DNA of 64,000 nt from Brevibacillus laterosporus LMG 15441 (GCF_000219535.2 NZ_CP007806.1:357501-421500); one strand, 5' to 3'. Shown: positions 17,376 to 26,228, counted from the stretch's first letter. Notes: generated by a model not told the origin, from the sequence alone. Made by a program: numbers and translations.

Positions 17376-17424
17376 TCTATTCAAAATGAGGAAACCACAA
17401 CTTTATAGGAAAAAGGTGTTAAGG

Positions 17425-18003
17425 ATGGAAATGATAAAACTAAAAACAAAAGAAAAAGATGCCGCACCTAACCAACCTAAAAAATCATTCCAAGCTGAGC
17501 TTTTCAGTTGGCTACGTTTTTTCCTGATATTAGCAGTCTGTTACTTTCTGATGATAAATAGTATTGGTCTAACAAGGGTGGTTGGCCATTCGATGGACCC
17601 TACCATGCAGGATGGAAGTATTGTACTGTTAAATAAAGTCCCTACCCATTTTACAAAGCCAGCCTTTGGTGATGTTGTAGTTATTCACGAGGAAGCGAAG
17701 GGATATGAAATCATCAAAAGAATCATTGGCTTGCCTGGTGATACGGTGAAAATTGAAAAAGGAGTCGTCTATGTAAATAATAGTCCGCTCCCAGAACTAT
17801 ATACGCAAGGTGTATCAGACGATATGGCTCCCCTAACAATTCTTCAGGATCACATGTTTGTATTAGGAGATAATCGAACATTGGGTGAAAGTATGGATAG
17901 CCGCGATCCTAGTATTGGCCAAATCCCTATTACAGACATTAAGGGATATGTTTCCTTATCGCTGTTCCCCTTTTATCGAGTAGCTAAGCCTTTAGAAGTC
18001 TAA
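17425..18003 (+). CDS. Signal peptidase I, last gene of the secreted-protein operon
   Basis: About 192 residues: one N-terminal membrane segment (FFLILAVCYFLMINSIG), Ser motif VGHSMDPTM, Lys motif IIKRIIGLPGDTV, and GDNRTLGESMDSRDPS, so it is a complete prokaryotic-type (Ser/Lys) signal peptidase, not the SipW type. ATG 17425 follows AAAGGTG by seven bases; the upstream ATG at 17386 has no site. It lies 49 bases after gene C, with no terminator between, and is followed by one. Its place suggests that it processes proteins A-C, although the housekeeping enzyme at 3783 could also do so. Confidence 0.92.
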   Translation: MEMIKLKTKEKDAAPNQPKKSFQAELFSWLRFFLILAVCYFLMINSIGLTRVVGHSMDPTMQDGSIVLLNKVPTHFTKPAFGDVVVIHEEAKGYEIIKRIIGLPGDTVKIEKGVVYVNNSPLPELYTQGVSDDMAPLTILQDHMFVLGDNRTLGESMDSRDPSIGQIPITDIKGYVSLSLFPFYRVAKPLEV

Positions 18004-18013
18004 AAGAATATGA

Positions 18014-18050
18014 CAAAATCCAGCCTGAGACGTAGGCTGGATTTTTGTTT
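18014..18050 (+). terminator. Terminator of the secreted-protein operon
   Basis: AAATCCAGCCT / AGGCTGGATTT perfect stem with a T-rich tail. Confidence 0.92.
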
Positions 18051-18397
18051 TCTTGAAACATATTCGTAGCGAAAGGTAGCTATACTAAGGAGGGCTAGTC
18101 CTTTCCTTACCCTGACACAATAGATGTTCACTTGTTAAAAATGCCGCTTGCAGGACCCTATTTTTTTATAAATAGGATATGGGCAATCGACGGAAATCAA
18201 GCATTATTTATTGATTTTTAGAAAAGAACACTAGTGCTAGACATAATTTATTCACAAATAAATACTAGCTACAAATTCGACAAAAATTCGCCCTGCATTG
18301 TTCACAACATAACGATAGTTTTTAACATAAAAGTTGAATATGTGTGATAAAATTCACACTGAAAGCGAACGATTTATGGTATGAGGGGGGAGTATGA
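18051..18397. other. Upstream control region of cydAB
   Basis: No gene is seen in about 350 bases. The region is AT-rich and holds the palindrome at 18342-18359, further TTCACAA half-sites near 18251 and 18299, and the strong ribosome-binding site GAGGGGGG at 18383-18390. Confidence 0.6.
18342..18359. promoter_or_regulatory. Rex/Fnr-type operator upstream of cydA
   Basis: GTGTGATAAAATTCACAC contains TGTGA-N6-TCACA, the core of both the Rex (redox, NADH/NAD+) and the Fnr/CRP consensus. Rex repression of cydABCD is established in B. subtilis. The spacer TAAAAT could itself be a -10 box, so binding would block RNA polymerase. Which regulator binds is not decided by the sequence. Confidence 0.75.
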
Positions 18398-19714
18398 TTG
18401 GAACTGGATAGCACTATGCTGGCTCGAATACTAACATCCGTGACATTGGGGTTTCATATTATTTTTGCTTCAATGGGTGTCGGTATTCCTTTGGTTATCT
18501 CTATTGCCGAGTTTATTGGGATTCGAAAAAAAGACAAAGCTTATCTATTAATGGCACGGCGTTGGACACGAGGTTTTACTGTGACAGTAGCAGTTGGGGT
18601 CGTGACAGGAACCTGTATTGGTCTACAATTAAGTCTTTTGTGGCCGTCATTTATGAAATTGGCGGGAGAAGTAATAGCGTTACCGCTGTTTTTAGAAACG
18701 TTTATGTTCTTCTTTGAAGCAATTTTCTTAGGCATTTATATTTATACATGGGACCGATTTAAAAATCCGTATCTTCACTGGTTGATCTCTATCCCAGTGA
18801 TAATTGGTTCCACAGGTTCTGCTTTTTTTATTATGACAGTGAATGCTTTTATGAATACGCCACAGGGCTTTACCCTCGTAGATGGAGTTTTACGTGATAT
18901 TCAACCGATGGTAGCGATGTTTAATCCGGCTACTCCTTCAAAAGTGGGGCATATGGTTTTTGCTTCGTATGCCACTAGTGCGTATGTGATGGCTGCAATC
19001 GCTGCCCTAGGCATTTTGAAGGGGAAAACACATTCCTATCACAAAAAGGCACTTAACCTGTCGCTGACGCTTGCGTTTATCTTTTCGATGGGAACGGCTG
19101 TGTGGGGAGATATTGCTGGTAAGTTTCTAGCGGAGTATCAGCCTGTGAAGCTAGCAGCAGCGGAGTGGCATTTTGAAACCACTGACAAGGCCGAATTTGT
19201 TTTTGGTGGTATTTTGGATAAAGAAAAGCAAGAGGTTAAATATGCGATTAAGGTGCCCTATGCTCTTAGCATTTTAGCAACTAACTCTCCAAATGGCGTA
19301 GTAGTAGGGTTAAATGACATTCCTCGCGATGAATGGCCTCCACTGTTTATTCATTATTTGTTTGACAGCATGGCAGCTATAGGCGGATATATGGCATTGG
19401 TTCCAGTGCTTTACTTCTTAATTGTCAAGGTTCGGAAGCGGATGCCCCCTAAATGGATTCTGTGGGCTTCTGCTCTTGGGGCTCCACTTGGATTTTTAGC
19501 AATTGAATTTGGCTGGATGTTTGCGGAGATTGGTAGACAACCTTGGATATTAAATGGTTATTTACGAACGATGCATGCAGCGACAACGGCAAATAATGTT
19601 GGAGAAATGCTGATTCTTTTCTGCCTGCTGTACGCCTTCCTGGGAACGGTGTGCGCCCTTGTTCTTAAACGGATGTTTAAAGATAAACCAGTCGAATTGG
19701 AACTGGAAAAATAA
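18398..19714 (+). CDS. cydA: Cytochrome bd oxidase subunit I
   Basis: This 438-residue membrane subunit carries the haems and the quinol site of the bd-type oxidase, which reduces oxygen to water at low oxygen tension. About nine membrane segments are present. The conserved LGFHIIFA (haem-ligand His at residue 20), the quinol-region sequence, and GWMFAEIGRQPW are visible. The Q-loop is short, as in the Firmicute (CioA-like) type. TTG start behind GAGGGGGG; an ATG four bases upstream is out of frame. cydB follows by 19 bases; cydC and cydD, usual in Bacillus, are absent here. Confidence 0.96.
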   Translation: MELDSTMLARILTSVTLGFHIIFASMGVGIPLVISIAEFIGIRKKDKAYLLMARRWTRGFTVTVAVGVVTGTCIGLQLSLLWPSFMKLAGEVIALPLFLETFMFFFEAIFLGIYIYTWDRFKNPYLHWLISIPVIIGSTGSAFFIMTVNAFMNTPQGFTLVDGVLRDIQPMVAMFNPATPSKVGHMVFASYATSAYVMAAIAALGILKGKTHSYHKKALNLSLTLAFIFSMGTAVWGDIAGKFLAEYQPVKLAAAEWHFETTDKAEFVFGGILDKEKQEVKYAIKVPYALSILATNSPNGVVVGLNDIPRDEWPPLFIHYLFDSMAAIGGYMALVPVLYFLIVKVRKRMPPKWILWASALGAPLGFLAIEFGWMFAEIGRQPWILNGYLRTMHAATTANNVGEMLILFCLLYAFLGTVCALVLKRMFKDKPVELELEK

Positions 19715-19733
19715 GACGGGGAGGTAGAAATAC

Positions 19734-20753
19734 ATGACGCTTGCATTGCTTGGGATCACCATTCTGTGGATTTTCCTGTATGGTTATCTGATCGTTGCTT
19801 CCATTGACTTTGGAGCGGGATTCTTTGCTTACTATTCTAGACGCCGCAAGAAGGACCACATCGTAAACGGAATTATTCAGCGCTATCTGTCCCCTGTCTG
19901 GGAAGTTACAAATGTGTTTCTGATCTTCTTTATTGTAGGGATTGTCGGATTCTTCCCGGACACGGCTTACTATTACGGCACAGCGTTGCTAATTCCCGGT
20001 AGTTTAGCTTTAGTGCTGGTGTCTTTACGCGGTTCTTTCTATGCTTTTGCGCATTACGGGGCTAGGGACAGTACCCTTTATTATGGAATTTATGGAATTA
20101 CGGGTCTGTTGATTCCTGCTGCTTTATCTACCGTTCTAGTAGCATCGGAGGGTGGATTTATTGTAGAAGAGGGCAGGAAAATTCATCTATTAATGGGCAA
20201 AATGCTGGCAACTCCTTATACTTATGCGGTTATATTTCTTGCTTTAGTCAGCGTATTATTTATTAGCGCAACCTTTTTGACCTTTTATGCTAATAAAGCA
20301 GGAGATAAGGATGCGACCAAGATGTTACACTCCTATGCAATGATCTGGTCCCTTCCAACTATTATTGCCAGCTTGCTTGTGTTTTGGACCATTCAAATGC
20401 ATAATCCAGAGCATTATGCCAAAATGGTGGAAAACGGATGGTTTTTCTTTGTTTCTTTTGTTTCGTTTCTGATAGCGACCTTTTTATTGTATAAACGACG
20501 TGCGTATGGCTGGGCGTTTATTGCGGTCATGCTACAATTTTTCTTTGCTTTCTTTGGATATGGCAAAGCGCATTTACCTTACTTGTTGTATCCCTACATC
20601 ACAATTAACGATAGTATTAACAGTCCAGAGATGGGGAAGGCGCTAGTCGTTGGGTTCATAGCCGGGCTATGTTTATTAGTTCCTTCGCTCATTTTGTTGA
20701 TGAGGCTCTTCTTATTTGATGCTAAATACGTCAAAGGTGATAAGAAAAACTAG
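19734..20753 (+). CDS. cydB: Cytochrome bd oxidase subunit II
   Basis: This 339-residue protein with about eight or nine membrane segments pairs with CydA. It starts MTLALLGITILWIFLYGYLIVASIDFG, and the characteristic GYLIVASIDFGAG segment after the first helix is the family signature. GGGGAGG lies before the ATG. A terminator follows, so the unit is cydAB. Confidence 0.95.
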   Translation: MTLALLGITILWIFLYGYLIVASIDFGAGFFAYYSRRRKKDHIVNGIIQRYLSPVWEVTNVFLIFFIVGIVGFFPDTAYYYGTALLIPGSLALVLVSLRGSFYAFAHYGARDSTLYYGIYGITGLLIPAALSTVLVASEGGFIVEEGRKIHLLMGKMLATPYTYAVIFLALVSVLFISATFLTFYANKAGDKDATKMLHSYAMIWSLPTIIASLLVFWTIQMHNPEHYAKMVENGWFFFVSFVSFLIATFLLYKRRAYGWAFIAVMLQFFFAFFGYGKAHLPYLLYPYITINDSINSPEMGKALVVGFIAGLCLLVPSLILLMRLFLFDAKYVKGDKKN

Positions 20754-20775
20754 TAATTTGTTAACAATTTTTGAC

Positions 20776-20818
20776 AAGAGAAGTACTCCAGCAGTTTGGG
20801 GCTGCTTCTCTTTTTTTT
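20776..20818 (+). terminator. Terminator after cydAB
   Basis: AAGAGAAG...AGCAG / CTGCT-TCTCTT stem followed by eight T. Confidence 0.9.
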
Positions 20819-20873
20819 CTGTAAGAGACATATGATATATTTGAATTATCGTAAAATGAGGAGGATATTATTA

Positions 20874-21185
20874 ATGAATAATTTCGTAAGGGAAGTTACA
20901 CCTGAAGAGGTGTTGACGAAATTAAAGGAGGAGGCTGCTATTCAAATTATTGATGTGCGAGAGCCAGAAGAGTGGGTGGCAGGTCACATTGAAGAAGCGA
21001 TCCTAATTCCCTTAAATGATGTTCCAGCATCTCTGGACCGATTTGATACTTCCAAAGAAATCATCATGGTATGCCGCAGTGGAGCAAGAAGCTACCATGC
21101 TTGCGAGTTTTTAAAGCATAATGGAATTGAAGCAGTCAATATGGAGGGCGGCATGCTCGCTTGGCCAGGAGAGATTGCTCGCTAA
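20874..21185 (+). CDS. Rhodanese-domain sulfurtransferase
   Basis: A single 103-residue rhodanese domain with the active-site Cys in MVCRSGARS and the early IIDVREPEEW motif. Such proteins carry a persulfide on this Cys and pass sulfur on; single-domain forms also act in thiosulfate or cyanide detoxification. ATG 20874 follows GAGGAGG by eight bases. It is followed within 20 bases by a lipoprotein and SCO1, so a link with oxidase or copper-centre maintenance is possible (inference). Confidence 0.92.
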   Translation: MNNFVREVTPEEVLTKLKEEAAIQIIDVREPEEWVAGHIEEAILIPLNDVPASLDRFDTSKEIIMVCRSGARSYHACEFLKHNGIEAVNMEGGMLAWPGEIAR

Positions 21186-21204
21186 AGTAAAGTGGGGGAG
21201 TAAC

Positions 21205-21627
21205 ATGCCGAAACAACAGATAAAATGGTTGGGCTGGCTAGGAGCAATGTTTCTGTTACTCGTCGTAACCGGTTGTGGTGGCAGTGATAAGAAGGAAGGG
21301 ACCATCGAATTGCAAGCCACCCAAGATGGTTTTCAGGCGAAGCTGAAAATAAAGCCAGGAATAGCTGGAGTTAATACGTATACAGTCACGATTACCAATG
21401 ACAAATCACAGACAACTGCAGGGCAAGGAGCTGTGTTGCATTTTGAAATGCCTAACATGGATACGCATGGTAAAAGTGAAAAGGAGCTAAAGAAGCAAAA
21501 GGAAGCAAACTGGCAAGAATCCGGCCCGCATATTATGATGCCTGGTGAATGGCAGAGCATGCTGGAGTGGAAAGATGATCAAGGCCAAGTACACACGTTT
21601 CTATACAACTACGAGATAAAAGAGTAG
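21205..21627 (+). CDS. Lipoprotein, YtkA/FixH-like
   Basis: 140 residues. Signal peptide with lipobox VVTGCG, lipidated Cys at residue 24. The mature part reads as a small beta-sandwich (IELQATQDGFQAKLKIKPGIAGVNTYTVTITN) with HFEMPNMDTHGK, a Met/His-rich stretch of the sort that binds copper. It resembles the YtkA-like domain (FixH/CcoH-related). Being 11 bases upstream of SCO1 supports a copper role in cytochrome oxidase assembly; this is inference. GTGGGGGAG precedes ATG 21205. Confidence 0.72.
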   Translation: MPKQQIKWLGWLGAMFLLLVVTGCGGSDKKEGTIELQATQDGFQAKLKIKPGIAGVNTYTVTITNDKSQTTAGQGAVLHFEMPNMDTHGKSEKELKKQKEANWQESGPHIMMPGEWQSMLEWKDDQGQVHTFLYNYEIKE

Positions 21628-21637
21628 GGGGATAAAA

Positions 21638-22258
21638 ATGGAGGATGTAACAGCAGGGAGTCTCTATCGAAAGTGGTTGCCCATCTTTGGAGTCATTATT
21701 ATTCTGATTGCTGTAGGCAGTGTTTTGTACAAAAGCTATTTTTCAACGGCTGATATGCCAATTATTAAGAAAGTTCAAGATTTTACACTGGAGCGGATGG
21801 ATGGGCAGAATGTCAAGCTTTCCGATTCCAATGGTAAAGTCCGTCTCATCTCATTCATTTTTTTGCGTTGTCCCGATGTCTGTCCGCTAACCACACAGCA
21901 TATGGTGGATTTACAGAATGAATTAAAAGAAACTGGGATGTATGGAAAAGACATAGAATTCATTTCTGTCACTTTTGATTATGAAAACGATACTCCTGAA
22001 GCTTTACAGAAATATGCGAAAGCAGTTCAAGCCGATCCTAGCGGCTGGCAATTCCTACGTGGTCCAGATGATATTATGAAGCCAATATTAAATGATTTTT
22101 GGATTGGTGCAGAGAAGCAAAAGGATGGCCTCTATGTACATACTATGAAAACATTCCTTTTAGACAAAAATCAAAATATTCGTCAGATATACGGTATGGC
22201 GGATGATATGGACAAAGAAAAGATTTTACGTGAAATGAAAAAACTAGTTAAAGAGTAA
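21638..22258 (+). CDS. SCO1/SenC copper chaperone
   Basis: This 206-residue protein is anchored by one N-terminal membrane segment (about 14-34) with a thioredoxin-like domain outside. The copper-binding CxxxC is in RCPDVCPLT and the distal His in YVHTMKTFLLD. SCO proteins deliver copper to, or reduce the Cys of, the CuA centre of cytochrome c oxidase. No caa3 oxidase genes are in the window. It is the last gene before a terminator. Confidence 0.93.
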   Translation: MEDVTAGSLYRKWLPIFGVIIILIAVGSVLYKSYFSTADMPIIKKVQDFTLERMDGQNVKLSDSNGKVRLISFIFLRCPDVCPLTTQHMVDLQNELKETGMYGKDIEFISVTFDYENDTPEALQKYAKAVQADPSGWQFLRGPDDIMKPILNDFWIGAEKQKDGLYVHTMKTFLLDKNQNIRQIYGMADDMDKEKILREMKKLVKE

Positions 22259-22327
22259 GAGGTTTTATAACGGTTGAGGTAGGTTTACTATTTCCATTTC
22301 GTGAAAATAACTAGATAAATAGTTGAG

Positions 22328-22358
22328 AAGGCTGCCAGGAGATATGGCAGCTTTTTTC
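22328..22358 (+). terminator. Terminator after SCO1 gene
   Basis: GGCTGCC / GGCAGC stem followed by seven T. Confidence 0.9.
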
Positions 22359-22400
22359 TTACCCAAAATTCCGCTTCTTTAAACACTCCTACACGAAACC

Positions 22401-22430
22401 TTAACATTCCTTAACATTCCTTTTACGTTA
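22401..22430. promoter_or_regulatory. PHO-box repeats (PhoP site) upstream of pstS
   Basis: TTAACATTCC occurs twice in direct tandem, followed by TTTTACGTTA, which gives three 10-base direct repeats matching the Bacillus PhoP half-site TT(A/T/C)ACA. PhoP activation of pst under phosphate starvation is established in Bacillus. The site is about 85 bases before the pstS start. Confidence 0.78.
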
Positions 22431-22514
22431 CGTTCATTCTAGCTTTAAGCTCGGGATGTAGGATGAGAGTGTATAAGAAATCAAATGATTTGAAGGTGAC
22501 GAGGGGGATTTCCT

Positions 22515-23447
22515 TTGAAAAAGATTTCATCCATTTTTATGGCAAGTATGCTATCTGTAGGGTTATTGTTAACTGGCTGTGGAGCAGGAGGCACTTCTAA
22601 TGCGACAGCACCGGCTACACCAGCACCAGCTACAACCGAAACGAAACCAGATACGAATACAGCCAGCAGCGGTTCTATTACAGCTGTAGGGTCCACAGCC
22701 ATGCAGCCGTTAGTAGAGCAGGCAGCTAAGAAATTTATGGAGAAAAATCAGCAAGTGCAAATTCAAGTGCAAGGTGGGGGGAGTGGCACCGGTTTAAGCC
22801 AGGTGGCCAATGGTGCAGCTACTATCGGAAACTCTGATATTTTTGCAGAAGAAAAGAAAGGCATTCCTGCTGACCAATTAGTGGATCACAAAATTGCTGT
22901 AGTAGGTATGGCAGCTGTGATTCATCCTAAGGCAGGTGTAGATAATCTAACAAAGCAACAAGTAATTGATATTTTCACGGGTAAAGTAACCAACTGGAAG
23001 GAAGTCGGTGGAGCAGACCAAAAGATTACATTGGTCAACCGTCCGAAGAACTCTGGTACTCGTGCTACATTCGTGCAATACGCTCTGGATGGTGCAGAGG
23101 AGGCTGAAGGAATCACGGAGGATTCTTCCGGCACGGTTCGCAAAATTATCGCAGAAACTCCAGGAGCAATCGGTTACCTTGGCACTTCCTATCTCAATGA
23201 TACTGTAAAAGCAGTAAAACTAGATGGTGTAGAAGCAACGACAGAAAACATCGTAACAAATAAATATAAAGTGTGGGCTTATCAGCACATGTATACAAAA
23301 GGTGAGCCAACAGGCGCGCAAAAAGATTTCTTGGATTTCATGACAAGTGACGAAGTACAAACAGGAATCGTACAAGAGCTGAAATATATCCCAGCATCCG
23401 CCATGAAGGTGGAAAGAACAGCGAAGGGTGAGATTACACAAAAATAG
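22515..23447 (+). CDS. pstS: Phosphate ABC transporter, substrate-binding lipoprotein
   Basis: 310 residues. Lipobox LLTGCG with lipidated Cys at residue 22, a low-complexity Ala/Pro/Thr linker (about 30-55), then the phosphate-binding fold: ITAVGSTAMQPL, GGGSGTGLSQVANG, and VNRPKNSGTRATF supply the usual ligand-binding segments. It captures inorganic phosphate outside the membrane. GAGGGGG is upstream. First gene of pstSCAB. Confidence 0.96.
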   Translation: MKKISSIFMASMLSVGLLLTGCGAGGTSNATAPATPAPATTETKPDTNTASSGSITAVGSTAMQPLVEQAAKKFMEKNQQVQIQVQGGGSGTGLSQVANGAATIGNSDIFAEEKKGIPADQLVDHKIAVVGMAAVIHPKAGVDNLTKQQVIDIFTGKVTNWKEVGGADQKITLVNRPKNSGTRATFVQYALDGAEEAEGITEDSSGTVRKIIAETPGAIGYLGTSYLNDTVKAVKLDGVEATTENIVTNKYKVWAYQHMYTKGEPTGAQKDFLDFMTSDEVQTGIVQELKYIPASAMKVERTAKGEITQK

Positions 23448-23497
23448 AGAAACGTGTAGCTCAAAAAAAGGTGAACGAAATAAAGGGGGAGCGTTTA

Positions 23498-24484
23498 GTG
23501 AGCGCTGAACAAAGAACAACACTGTTACAGCAGGGAACAACAGTAAGAGCGGGGCAAATGAGAAACCCCGCTACTGCCAAAAAACTTTCCGACCGGTTCC
23601 ATATCAATAAAAAACATGCATGGGAAGAAAAAGCAGGGAAGCTAATTACAGCTGTCTGTGCGGGATTGTTAGGCCTTCTAACGCTCTCCATCCTCTATTT
23701 TATTGCTTCACGCGGCCTCGCTACCTTTATGGTGGACGGGGTTAGCGTGTCGCAATTTTTTACCGGTACAAAATGGGACCCAGAAGCAGAGCCCGGCCAA
23801 TTTGGGGCAGTAGCTTTTATACTAGGTTCCTTTGGGGTTACCCTGATTGCAACATTAATTGCAGCCCCGCTAGGCATAGGAGCGGCTGTGTATATGACAG
23901 AGATTGCGCCAAGATTTGGCCAAAAAGTATTGAAGCCAGTTATGGAGCTGTTAGTTGGAATACCATCGGTGGTATACGGCTATGTAGGTCTTACCTTGCT
24001 TGTTCCGTTTCTTCGCAGTCAATTTGATATTTTAGGATTTAGCTTACTTGCAGGGGGAATTGTCCTAGCAGTTATGATCCTGCCGACTGTGACCAGTGTT
24101 GCCGCTGATGCAATCGCAACTGTGCCACAGGAATTACGCAATGCCTCGCTTGCATTAGGTGCCACTCGCTGGCAAACAATTCGCCATGTTGTGCTATATA
24201 CAGCACGGTCTGGCTGTCTGACAGGTGTTGTTCTTGGTATGGCTCGGGCCTTCGGTGAGGCGCTAGCTGTTCAAATGGTTATTGGAAATACGTTGAAGCT
24301 GCCTGGAGGTTTATTCGATCCGTCGATTACACTGACAAGTGGTATCACATTAAATATGGGAAATACGATCCCAGGTACTCCTTATCATAATGCGCTTTGG
24401 TCCATGTGCTTAGTTTTGTTGGCTATGTCCCTATTATTTATCCTAGTGGTTCGCTTAATCGGTAGAAAGAAGGGGGCCAAATAA
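23498..24484 (+). CDS. pstC: Phosphate ABC transporter permease PstC
   Basis: About 328 residues with six membrane segments and the permease-ATPase contact region near ELRNASLALGATRWQTIRHV. A GTG start at 23498 is chosen because AAAGGGGGAG lies six bases upstream; the frame is open to 23471. The N-terminal cytoplasmic extension of about 50 residues before the first membrane helix is longer than usual. It overlaps the pstA start by one base. Confidence 0.94.
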   Translation: MSAEQRTTLLQQGTTVRAGQMRNPATAKKLSDRFHINKKHAWEEKAGKLITAVCAGLLGLLTLSILYFIASRGLATFMVDGVSVSQFFTGTKWDPEAEPGQFGAVAFILGSFGVTLIATLIAAPLGIGAAVYMTEIAPRFGQKVLKPVMELLVGIPSVVYGYVGLTLLVPFLRSQFDILGFSLLAGGIVLAVMILPTVTSVAADAIATVPQELRNASLALGATRWQTIRHVVLYTARSGCLTGVVLGMARAFGEALAVQMVIGNTLKLPGGLFDPSITLTSGITLNMGNTIPGTPYHNALWSMCLVLLAMSLLFILVVRLIGRKKGAK

Positions 24485-25374
24485 TGACTAACAAACAAAA
24501 GGATAAGCTCGCCACCCTCTTACTCACTGGAATTGCTGTTCTCTTAATTGCTGTGTTGATCGGTCTTTTGGGTTTTGTGATTAGCAAGGGGGCAGCAAAA
24601 TTAAATTGGGACTTTATCACTTCCCCGCCAGACATGCTAAACGCAGGTGGAGGAATTGGTCCTCAGCTATTTAACTCGCTATATTTATTGGTCTTAACGA
24701 TGTGCTTCGCTGTTCCTATTGGGCTTGGTGCAGGAATTTATCTGGCAGAATATGCGCCAGACCGCAAGTGGGTGCAAATGATTCGCATGTCTATTGAGGT
24801 GCTGTCTTCGCTACCGTCGATCGTTGTAGGTATGTTTGGGTTGTTACTGTTTGTAAGCATGACAGGCTGGGGATATTCATTGATCTCTGGGGCGTTGGCT
24901 CTGACTGTATTTAATCTGCCGTTACTTGTTCGGATTACAGAGGATGCCCTGCGTTCTGTCCCACAGGATCAGAAGGAAGCTAGCTATGCATTAGGTGTAA
25001 CGAAATGGAAAACAATCGTTTCCGTTCTATTACCTACTGCGTTGCCCGGCTTGGTTACGGGATTTGTACTTGCTTCAGGTCGCGTATTTGGGGAAGCGGC
25101 AGCACTACTGTTTACAGCGGGTATGACCTCTCCTGATATTCAATTTCATAATTTAAATCTAAGTAGCCCATCTTCTCCATGGAATGTATTTCGTCCAGCA
25201 GAGTCATTAGCTGTACACATCTGGAAAATTAATGCGGAGGGTCTCGTTGCAGATGCGCGAGAAATTGCGGATGGAGCGGCGGCCATTCTGGTGATCGCAG
25301 TTCTTCTGTTTAATGGTGGGGCACGTTGGTTTGGTCGTTGGTTGCACAAGCGTTTGACCAAAATTGCCGCCTAA
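24484..25374 (+). CDS. pstA: Phosphate ABC transporter permease PstA
   Basis: This 296-residue permease with six membrane segments has the EAA-type loop SVPQDQKEASYALGVTKWKT. Its ATG overlaps the pstC stop (TAATG), so the two are translationally coupled. It pairs with PstC to form the channel. Confidence 0.95.
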   Translation: MTNKQKDKLATLLLTGIAVLLIAVLIGLLGFVISKGAAKLNWDFITSPPDMLNAGGGIGPQLFNSLYLLVLTMCFAVPIGLGAGIYLAEYAPDRKWVQMIRMSIEVLSSLPSIVVGMFGLLLFVSMTGWGYSLISGALALTVFNLPLLVRITEDALRSVPQDQKEASYALGVTKWKTIVSVLLPTALPGLVTGFVLASGRVFGEAAALLFTAGMTSPDIQFHNLNLSSPSSPWNVFRPAESLAVHIWKINAEGLVADAREIADGAAAILVIAVLLFNGGARWFGRWLHKRLTKIAA

Positions 25375-25392
25375 GGAAAAGGAGAATCAATC

Positions 25393-26169
25393 ATGCCAAT
25401 AACAATTGCCCAAACAAAAGCGATTATTGAAGCAGAGAGCTTGTCCGTTTTTTATGGCGACAAGCATGCTGTAAAAAATATTCACATCCAAATGCAACGC
25501 AATACCGTAACAGCCTTAATCGGTCCGTCCGGCTGTGGGAAATCTAGCTTTCTACGCACGATTAATCGCATGAATGAAGAGATTAAAGGCTGTCGTGTGA
25601 CAGGAAGACTTTTGCTAGATGGAGCGAATATCTATGAGCCTTCTGTAAAAAAAGAGGGATTGCGTCAATCGGTCGGAATGCTGTTTCAGCGTGCTAATCC
25701 CTTTCAAAAATCCATTTATGAAAACATTGCATTTGCACCGCGCCATCACGGGACTACTAATAAAGCTGAATTAAACGATATAGTGGAAGAAAGTTTACGA
25801 AAGGCTGCCTTATGGGATGAAGTGAAGGATCGGCTGAATGATTCCGCTCTAGCTCTGTCAGGAGGTCAACAGCAACGGCTGTGCTTAGCACGTGCAATCG
25901 CAATGAAGCCGGAAATCCTGCTTTTAGATGAACCTTGTTCAGCGTTGGACCCAATTTCTACCTCGAAGATTGAAGAGCTTATCATCCAATTGAAACACGA
26001 TTATACGATTGTCATTGTGACTCATAATATGCACCAGGCTGTACGAGTAGCAGATGAGACGGCTTTCTTTCTCATGGGAGAGCTAGTGGAGAAAGCCTCC
26101 ACTGACAAATTATTCAATAACCCTAAGAGGGCAGAGACAGAAGATTATCTGAGCGGTCGTTTTGGGTAA
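25393..26169 (+). CDS. pstB: Phosphate ABC transporter ATPase PstB
   Basis: 258 residues with Walker [11 protein letters not shown]-loop near LFQRANPF, signature LSGGQQQRL, Walker B ILLLDEP and the switch His in VTHNMHQA. An unusual feature is CSALD after Walker B, where PstB proteins normally have TSALD. AAAGGAG is upstream. A second PstB is encoded at 47234. No phoU follows; a terminator does. Confidence 0.95.
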   Translation: MPITIAQTKAIIEAESLSVFYGDKHAVKNIHIQMQRNTVTALIGPSGCGKSSFLRTINRMNEEIKGCRVTGRLLLDGANIYEPSVKKEGLRQSVGMLFQRANPFQKSIYENIAFAPRHHGTTNKAELNDIVEESLRKAALWDEVKDRLNDSALALSGGQQQRLCLARAIAMKPEILLLDEPCSALDPISTSKIEELIIQLKHDYTIVIVTHNMHQAVRVADETAFFLMGELVEKASTDKLFNNPKRAETEDYLSGRFG

Positions 26170-26187
26170 GAATAAGGTGGCACAACA

Positions 26188-26228
26188 GAAAAAACCAGCA
26201 TGGCTTTACGTCATTGCTGGTTTTTTTA
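26188..26228 (+). terminator. Terminator of pstSCAB
   Basis: AAAAAACCAGCA / TGCTGGTTTTTTT stem with a roughly 15-base loop. It may work in both directions. Confidence 0.92.

Noticed and set aside
15053-18003. TasA/SipW-like biofilm matrix operon
   Set aside because: The peptidase has the Ser-Lys dyad of ordinary signal peptidase I, and the secreted proteins lack the TasA/camelysin fold signature.
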